A stretch of 35,163 nucleotides of DNA, taken from Bacillota bacterium (GTDB taxonomy: Bacteria; Bacillota; Clostridia; Christensenellales; Aristaeellaceae). Positions 30,370-35,163 of the stretch are shown here, piece by piece. The translations under genes and the position numbers were made by a program. Below the pieces are notes generated by a model, which was not told where the DNA came from, did no database searches, and saw only the letters and a list, made by a program, of their open reading frames with translations. Every line of letters begins with the position of its first letter. Positions within the stretch are counted from its first letter, which is position 1. The stretch covers positions 1 through 35,163 of the forward strand of contig JAEZTD010000250.1 of the NCBI GenBank assembly GCA_023443705.1, read 5' to 3'.

Positions 30370-31125
30370 TGCAGATCATCGAGGTAAACCGGGAGAACAT
30401 CGACCGCGAGCACGTCTGCTTCGCGCTGTCGGGCTGATCGGACGCCTGCGCAAACGCCAAGAAGTCCTGGATGAAAGCGCGGTTTGACGATGGGCTTACG
30501 TTCCGACGGCTCGACGCCCGCGGCAAGGTGATGATCGAGTACATGCCGGCCGAGACGGCCTGGTACCCCGTCGAAGCGGACGGCTATATGCACATCGATT
30601 GCTTCTGGGTGTCCGGGCAGTACAAGGGGCGGGGGTGGGCCAATAGGCTGCTGGATGAATGCATCGCGGACGAAAAGGGGAAGGGGGATATCGGCCTCAC
30701 TGCAATTTCATCAGCGAATAAGCGGCCTTTTCTGCCAGACGGCGGCTTTCTGCGCCACCGTGTTTTCGGGTGGCGGATACCGCCAGGCCGTATTTTGAAC
30801 TTCTGTACCTGCCGTTTACAGAAAGTGCGCCGGTTCCGCGCTTTGCCGACTGCGCAAAGGATGGCGTGACGGATGTGCCGGGGCTCGCGCTCTACTACAG
30901 CGACCAGTGTCCGAACGCGGAGAAATACGCCCGGCTGATTCAGGAAGCGGCGTCGAGGCACGGGCGAGATCTTCGGCTCGTCAAGCTGGAATCGGCGGGG
31001 CAAGCTCGACGCGCGCCGTCGCCGTTTACCACCTACAGCCTTTTTTGGACGGGTGCTTTGTCACGAACGAGATCCTGAGCGAAAAGAAGTTTGAAAAACT
31101 GCTGGAGGAACGCGGCCTTTTGTAG
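30369..31125 (+). pseudogene. GNAT acetyltransferase with YoaP-like C-terminus, broken
   Basis: The ancestral product can be read across three lesions. MQIIEVNRENIDREHVCFALSG ends at an in-frame TGA (30435-30437). The same frame continues SWMKARFDDGLTFRRLDARG, EYMPAETAWYPVEADGYMH and the acetyl-CoA region GQYKGRGWANRLLDECI. Near 30768 the reading shifts to VADTARPYFELLYLPFTESA, and near 31045 (TTTTTT) it shifts again to DGCFVTNEILSEKKFEKLL. The C-terminal part carries the thioredoxin-like YYSDQCPNAEKY of the YoaP family. One substitution-type stop and two single-base indels: either a true pseudogene or, for the indels, base-calling errors. Coupled to the GyrI-like gene by a one-base overlap. 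Confidence 0.88.
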
Positions 31126-31195
31126 CCAAGATACTTGAACACGAACTGCGGTCAAGCACCACGCTGCATCGGGATGCGCTTTCCGGATTCGGTTA

Positions 31196-31582
31196 TTAGG
31201 CTTCGGTCCGGGCCTTCAGATAGGTCTCGTACTGCCTTGAATAGCAGTCGATCTTGCAGGCCACCTTTTCGAGGTGCCTGTGCATTTCCTCAATCTGCGC
31301 TTCGACGCTTTTCTTGTGCTCGTGGAGCATCTCGCAGCGCTCCTTCAGCGTGCCGTCGCCCTGAGCGCTCAGGTCCACAAATTCCTTGATCTGCTTGATG
31401 GACATGCCGGTATTCTTCAGGCACACAATCAGCCCAATCCACTCAAGATCCTCCGAGTCGTAGCGGCGAATGCCGCTCCGGCTCCTTCTGACGCTCGGGA
31501 GCAGCCCCTCTTTTTCATAAAACCTGAGCACCGTGGGCCGCAGCTGCATCTTTTCGGATACCTGATGGATGGAGTACTCCAT
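31196..31582 (-). CDS. MerR-family regulator
   Basis: 128 aa. N-terminal winged HTH (1-70): YSIHQVSEKMQLRPTVLRFY, EKEGLLPSVRRSRSGIRRYD. Linking coiled coil (about 80-115; HKKSVEAQIEEMHRHLEKV), C-terminal Cys only in KIDCYS, so the metal-binding pattern of classical MerR is absent. It resembles the AdhR-type group that controls alcohol/aldehyde reductases. Divergent from the aldo/keto reductase, whose promoter has the 19-bp spacer and dyad expected of a MerR target. Start ATG at 31582 follows a weak AAGAGGCG. Confidence 0.93.
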   Translation of the reverse strand: MEYSIHQVSEKMQLRPTVLRFYEKEGLLPSVRRSRSGIRRYDSEDLEWIGLIVCLKNTGMSIKQIKEFVDLSAQGDGTLKERCEMLHEHKKSVEAQIEEMHRHLEKVACKIDCYSRQYETYLKARTEA

Positions 31583-31609
31583 GTTAACGCCTCTTTTACA
31601 CTCAAACTA

Positions 31610-31640
31610 TTGACTTAAAGTGAACTTGAACCTTTATAAT
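31610..31640 (+). promoter_or_regulatory. MerR-type promoter with 19-bp spacer and operator dyad
   Basis: TTGACT (31610-31615), 19-bp spacer, TATAAT (31635-31640). The spacer holds TTAAAGT-GA-ACTTGAA (31615-31630), a dyad with 6 of 7 matching positions. Over-long spacers with a central dyad are the hallmark of MerR activation by DNA distortion. Confidence 0.85.
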
Positions 31641-31694
31641 GACATTGTAACAGGCGCAGTATGCGCCGTCAATGATTATTTAGGAGGTGCGTCC

Positions 31695-32546
31695 ATGAAA
31701 TCTCTGACCGACAGCTACGTTTTGAATAACGGCGTCAAGATTCCTTGCGTCGGCTTTGGCACCTGGCAGACGCCGGATGGGGAAGTCGCGGTTTCGTCCG
31801 TCAAGGCCGCCATCGACGCGGGCTACCGCCACATCGACACCGCCGCAGCCTACGGCAACGAGGAGGGCGTCGGCAAGGGCATCCGCCTGAGCGGCGTCAG
31901 GCGCGAGGAGCTGTTCATCACAACGAAGCTGTGGAACGACGACCACGGCTACGAATCCACCCTCAAGGCCTTCGACCGCTCCATGAACAACCTGGGCCTT
32001 GATTACCTCGACCTGTACCTGATCCACTGGCCCAACCCGCCCAAGTTCCGCGACCGCTGGCAGGCGATCAACAAAGAGACGTGGAAGGCGATGGAAGAGC
32101 TCTACGAGGCCGGCAAGATCCGCGCCATCGGCATCTCCAACTTCCGCCCCCACCACATCGATGCGCTGATGGAGACCGCCAAGGTCACGCCCGCCGCCAA
32201 CCAGATCCGCCTCTGCCCCGGCGACATTCAGGAGGACGTGGTGGCGGCCAGCCGCAAGCACGGAATGATCCTCGAGGCCTACAGCCCGCTGGGCGTGGGC
32301 AAGATTTTCGAGGTGCCGGAGGTTAAGGCGCTGGCGGAGAAGTACGGAAAGAGCGTGGCGCAGGTCTGCATCCGCTGGAGCCTTGAGCGCGGCTACCTGC
32401 CGCTGCCCAAGTCCGTCACCGCGGAGCGCATCGCGGAAAACGCCAAGGTGTTCGACTTTGAACTGGACGAAGAGGACATCGAGATGCTGGCAAACCTGAC
32501 CGGCGTGTGCGGTTTCTCCACCGACCCGGACACCGCGACGTTCTGA
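31695..32546 (+). CDS. Aldo/keto reductase
   Basis: NADPH-dependent carbonyl reductase of the 2,5-diketogluconate-reductase-like group, 283 aa. The ATG at 31695 has AGGAGG 7 bases upstream. Signature AGYRHIDTAAAYGNEEGVG with catalytic Asp and Tyr, FITTKLWNDDHG with the catalytic Lys, DLYLIHWPNP with the His, and C-terminal LPLPKSVTAERI as the NADPH-binding strand. Controlled by the divergent MerR protein, which suggests induction by aldehydes or other electrophiles. Confidence 0.95.
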   Translation: MKSLTDSYVLNNGVKIPCVGFGTWQTPDGEVAVSSVKAAIDAGYRHIDTAAAYGNEEGVGKGIRLSGVRREELFITTKLWNDDHGYESTLKAFDRSMNNLGLDYLDLYLIHWPNPPKFRDRWQAINKETWKAMEELYEAGKIRAIGISNFRPHHIDALMETAKVTPAANQIRLCPGDIQEDVVAASRKHGMILEAYSPLGVGKIFEVPEVKALAEKYGKSVAQVCIRWSLERGYLPLPKSVTAERIAENAKVFDFELDEEDIEMLANLTGVCGFSTDPDTATF

Positions 32547-32583
32547 TCATACTACCGCGTTCTAATCATATACCATTTGTGTG

Positions 32584-32608
32584 CGCCCGGAGCATTTCGC
32601 TTCGGGCG
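32584..32608 (+). terminator. Terminator of aldo/keto reductase
   Basis: CGCCCGGAGC-ATTTC-GCTTCGGGCG, a 10-bp stem with one G-T pair, followed by TTT. Confidence 0.75.
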
Positions 32609-32734
32609 TTTAGGCTATAAACAGATTCTTTGCACAAACCAAATCGTCCCCGGTGGCGTGGAAATTGGACGCGCGATGTGCGTCCCTACGAAGGACGCCG
32701 AGCAGCGGCGCCACCCAATCCCTGTCGTTCCTTC

Positions 32735-32800
32735 AAATCGTTCCCGGCGGCGTGTACGGCGGTAACGGTTCTCGTAGCCAGTGCGCACACCGGCGGAGGA
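32735..32800 (-). repeat. Degenerate relative of the 206-bp repeat
   Basis: On the minus strand CGTACACGCCGCCGGGAACG and the following ATTTGAA match the third hairpin of copies A and B. The upstream GCGCACTGG...GAACCGTTACC also resembles the second-to-third-hairpin junction. A shorter echo (CGCCACCGGGGACGATTTGG) occurs at about 32642-32661. Confidence 0.5.
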
Positions 32801-32818
32801 AACGATTCCTTTAAGTAA

Positions 32819-32851
32819 GGAAGACTGAACCCCAAAGTGGTTCAGTCTTCC
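32819..32851. terminator. Hairpin downstream of the sugar isomerase
   Basis: A 13-bp perfect stem GGAAGACTGAACC / GGTTCAGTCTTCC, 68 bases beyond the minus-strand isomerase stop. No clear U-run; probable terminator. Confidence 0.5.
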
Positions 32852-32919
32852 GAAGTATCCCGTTCCCACGTGTCAAAATGTCCGCAGGAGATTTGGACGC
32901 AAGCGCGTCAGCGCAATCG

Positions 32920-34323
32920 TTAGCTGTGCCTGTAGATCTCCCACCCCATGTAGTTGGAGAGCGCCTCTTCCAGCACATCCGCGCACTCAGCCTGGGTCAG
33001 CGCCACATGGTGCTCGTAGCCGTTTTTGGTCAGGTGGCGCATCAGGCCGCTCAGGTTCTCCACCTCGCACACCGCCACGCCGCCGAAGGTGGGGAGGGGG
33101 TCGTCGGTAAAGCGTCCCTCGCCGAGATAGCCCTTGACGACGCCGCGCCGGTCGTCGGTGGAGAGCTTGAGGTAGGTCATCTTTGCCGGGCGCACGCGGC
33201 CCTTCAGCGCGCCGAAGGACACATCCGCGCCCAACGTGGTGGCGAGGATGTCCAGGTTCGCGATCTCCGGCTTTTCCTCAAACGCGCAGGCGGGGTAGTT
33301 CGAGCAGTGGACGTTGATGCACTTGTCCGGCTCGTCTTTATAGTTGTTGTTCCAGTCCTGATAGATCGGCGGAACGCCGGAGGCGTTCAGGAGCGCCAGC
33401 ATCGAAACGGCGCCCATCACATCGGTCTCGCAGGCGCTGGGACGGCCCTTTTCGCCCATCATGCTCATGCCCAGGCACATCGCGCAGCCGTAGTTGGCCT
33501 CCACGCTGTCCCAGCACTGGATCGCGCTGGCGGTGCAGCGGTGGGCGGCCATCCAGTCCTCAACGGCGAGGATCAGCTTTGCCTGGCGCTCCAGCTTTTC
33601 CTGGGTGCCGCAGGGCGCGACGTTGCCGTAGGCGCGAATCTCCGCGACCTTCTGGTCGATGCGGGCGCGGTCCGTCATTTCGTTCGCGTCGGCGAGAATT
33701 TCGGAAAAGTCCTCGGTCTCGACGGTAATCCCGCTCAATTGCAAGAGCTTTTCGGAATAACGCACGGTGCGGAAGGGCGTGACGCGGGCGCCGATCTGGC
33801 CGATGCGGGCGGTTTTCAATGCCTTGACCACCCGGCAGACGCCCGCGAAGAATGCAACATCTTTTTTGAATGCTTCGGACAGAATCGCGCAGGTGTGGCG
33901 GCTGGTCAGCGTGTACTTGATGCCGTACTGGTAGAGGTTGTTGCACAAGGACAGCTTGCCGCAGAACGCGTCGCGGCGGTTTTCCAGCTGCAGCTTGTCA
34001 AAGTCGTCGTCGCAGGCCTGGATGAGGATTGGACAGTCGAGCTTCGACATCCGCATCGCGTCGGCGATGCCGGCTTCCTCGCCGAAGTTGGGAAGGCAGA
34101 TGATCACGCCGTCGATCTCGTCCGCGTGGGTGCGGAAGAGCTTCGCGCACTTCTCGGCCTCCTCATAGCTCATGGTCTCGCCCATGTTGGTGTCCTCGGT
34201 GGACAACGTGACGACTTTGTGGCCCCAGGATTCGAGGGAGCTTAAAAGCTGCTCCCGGGCGGTCAGCACCAAGTGATCCGGGAAGAAGGAGCGGTTGGAG
34301 ATCAGAACGCCAAAGGTAGCCAT
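32920..34323 (-). CDS. L-fucose/L-arabinose isomerase-family sugar isomerase
   Basis: 467 aa. The ATG at 34323 has AGGAGG 6-7 bases upstream; the longer frame overlaps the kinase stop region. N-terminal Rossmann-like part (FGVLISNRSFFPDHL; DEIDGVIICLPNFGEE), middle QIGARVTPFRTVRYSEK, and C-terminal active-site region with CWDSVEANYGCAMCLGMSMM, ACETDVMGAVSMLAL (the E/D metal ligands) and HCSNYP. This corresponds to the FucI/AraA C-terminal fold, interconverting an aldose and a ketose. The FGGY kinase starts upstream in the same operon (11-bp gap), so the pathway is probably aldose to ketose to ketose phosphate. The exact sugar cannot be assigned. Confidence 0.88.
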   Translation of the reverse strand: MATFGVLISNRSFFPDHLVLTAREQLLSSLESWGHKVVTLSTEDTNMGETMSYEEAEKCAKLFRTHADEIDGVIICLPNFGEEAGIADAMRMSKLDCPILIQACDDDFDKLQLENRRDAFCGKLSLCNNLYQYGIKYTLTSRHTCAILSEAFKKDVAFFAGVCRVVKALKTARIGQIGARVTPFRTVRYSEKLLQLSGITVETEDFSEILADANEMTDRARIDQKVAEIRAYGNVAPCGTQEKLERQAKLILAVEDWMAAHRCTASAIQCWDSVEANYGCAMCLGMSMMGEKGRPSACETDVMGAVSMLALLNASGVPPIYQDWNNNYKDEPDKCINVHCSNYPACAFEEKPEIANLDILATTLGADVSFGALKGRVRPAKMTYLKLSTDDRRGVVKGYLGEGRFTDDPLPTFGGVAVCEVENLSGLMRHLTKNGYEHHVALTQAECADVLEEALSNYMGWEIYRHS

Positions 34324-34334
34324 ATTATTTCCTC

Positions 34335-35163
34335 CTATCTTGCGCGTCGCACGGCGTCGGCCCACTGAAAGCGCAGGGCCCTGCGCGCATCCTCCGCCAT
34401 TTCGGGCGCGTATTCCGCGGCCGGGGCGGATTCAATGAAGTCGCCGAAGATGCCCGATGCCTGGCCGCTCATAAGCCCGGCGCCCATCGCCGTCAGATCC
34501 GGATGGGCGGCGACCTTCACGCGGCAGGGGGTCAGGTCGGCCTGCATCTGCATCAGGAGCTTGTTGACCGTGCCGCCGCCGTCGGCGGAAAGCACCGAGA
34601 CCGGCGCTTTGAGGTCCCGCGCCATCGCGTCCAGCACGTCGGCGTTTTGCTGGGCGATGGAGATTAGCGCCGCCCTCGCCACGTGGGCGCGGGTGGTGCC
34701 GCGGCTGAGCCCGGAAAGGATCGCCCGTGCGGCGGTGTCGAAGTACGGCGCGCCGAGTCCGGAGAACGCCGGCACCAGCTGCACGCCGCCGGTGTCCGGC
34801 ACGGTTTCCGCCAGACGGTCGAGGGTTGCGAGGTCCGGGAACAGCTCCAGCTGATCCCGGAGCCACACCAGCGTGTCCGCGGAGCAGGTAATGTTGCCCT
34901 CCAGCACGTAGCACACGCGGCCCTTCGCGCCGTAGCCCACTGAAGAAGAAAGGCCGGAGGTCGAGCGCACGGGCGACGCGCCCACGTTCATCATGATCGA
35001 CGAGCCGGTGCCGTAGCTGGTCTTGACCATGCCCGCCGCGTGGCAGCCCTGGCCGTACAGCGAGGCGTGGCTGTCGCCCAGGACGCCCGTGATCGCGATC
35101 CCCTCGGGGATGCCCGGCACGTTCGTAAAGCCGAAGGCGGCGTCCGAATGCCGGATCTCCGGC
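34335..35163 (-). CDS. FGGY-family carbohydrate kinase, C-terminal part (5' end outside window)
   Basis: ATP-dependent sugar kinase. The frame is open to the window edge; the in-window 276 codons cover the second actin-like domain: GVLGDSHASLYGQGC, the SYGTGSSIMMNVG phosphate-binding loop, VQLVPAFSGLGAPYFD, and SADGGGTVNKLLMQMQADL with the adenosine-binding GGG segment. The closest pattern is the glycerol-kinase/xylulokinase branch. First visible gene of the operon with the downstream sugar isomerase. The internal GTG at 35120 is not the start. Confidence 0.92.
   Translation of the reverse strand, partial: PEIRHSDAAFGFTNVPGIPEGIAITGVLGDSHASLYGQGCHAAGMVKTSYGTGSSIMMNVGASPVRSTSGLSSSVGYGAKGRVCYVLEGNITCSADTLVWLRDQLELFPDLATLDRLAETVPDTGGVQLVPAFSGLGAPYFDTAARAILSGLSRGTTRAHVARAALISIAQQNADVLDAMARDLKAPVSVLSADGGGTVNKLLMQMQADLTPCRVKVAAHPDLTAMGAGLMSGQASGIFGDFIESAPAAEYAPEMAEDARRALRFQWADAVRRAR

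Larger units (their letters stand above)
32547..32919. other. 373-bp intergenic region with repeat relative
   Basis: Contains the aldo/keto-reductase terminator (32584-32608), a degenerate inverted relative of the 206-bp repeat (around 32735-32800) and a 13-bp-stem hairpin (32819-32851). No gene supported. Confidence 0.6.

Noticed and set aside
30435..30437. TGA read as selenocysteine in the acetyltransferase gene
   Set aside because: The gene carries two further frameshifts, the family position is not a known redox Cys, and no SECIS-like stem was evident.

Overview
The window reads as chromosome of a GC-rich, anaerobic, Gram-positive (Clostridia-type) bacterium. The reasons are a pyruvate kinase with the extra C-terminal PEP-utilizer-like domain of Firmicutes, [FeFe]-hydrogenase maturation genes with the small TM1266-type regulator, strong GGAGG ribosome sites, frequent TTG/GTG starts, and housekeeping-type promoters. 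No species call can be made from sequence alone.

Layout. 1-1193: 3' end of pyruvate kinase, its terminator and copy A of a 206-bp structured repeat. 1194-4094: a nitroreductase-like gene and a secreted Big_2/NlpC-like surface protein. 4127-8306: hexuronate operon uxaB-uxaC-uxaA, joined by 4-base ATGA overlaps, which turns galacturonate/tagaturonate into 2-keto-3-deoxygluconate. 8362-10014: exported FMN-binding protein with two nearly identical repeats of about 215 aa. 10257-14387 (minus): hydF, hydE, hydG and the TM1266-type regulator behind a promoter and an attenuator-like leader. 14896-16709: EamA transporter and PhnP-like metallo-hydrolase. 16759-19659: Gfo/Idh/MocA oxidoreductase and sugar isomerase/epimerase, divergent from an AraC regulator.

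19793-28578 is the accessory region. A broken peptidase E-like gene is followed by lower-GC sequence holding two related integrative elements side by side at a tRNA-Ala(CGC) gene. The complete one (about 21984-28547) is bounded by 45-bp repeats of the tRNA 3' end. It has a tyrosine recombinase, GTGGTCA arm-type sites at both ends, a GTTAAKGC iteron-like array, small unknown genes, a secreted cargo protein and an XRE regulator with its operators. The left one (about 20153-21983) has lost its recombinase but keeps collinear pieces of the same backbone. Copy B of the 206-bp repeat sits inside the duplicated tRNA terminator.

28776-35163: WYL regulator, GyrI-like protein, a broken GNAT/YoaP-like gene, a divergent MerR-aldo/keto reductase pair with a 19-bp-spacer promoter, a spacer with a degenerate relative of the 206-bp repeat, and a minus-strand sugar isomerase plus FGGY kinase (cut by the window end). 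Much of the backbone serves plant or mucosal sugar and sugar-acid use and fermentative hydrogen metabolism. The hydrogenase structural gene, KDG kinase/aldolase and hexuronate transporters are not in the window.
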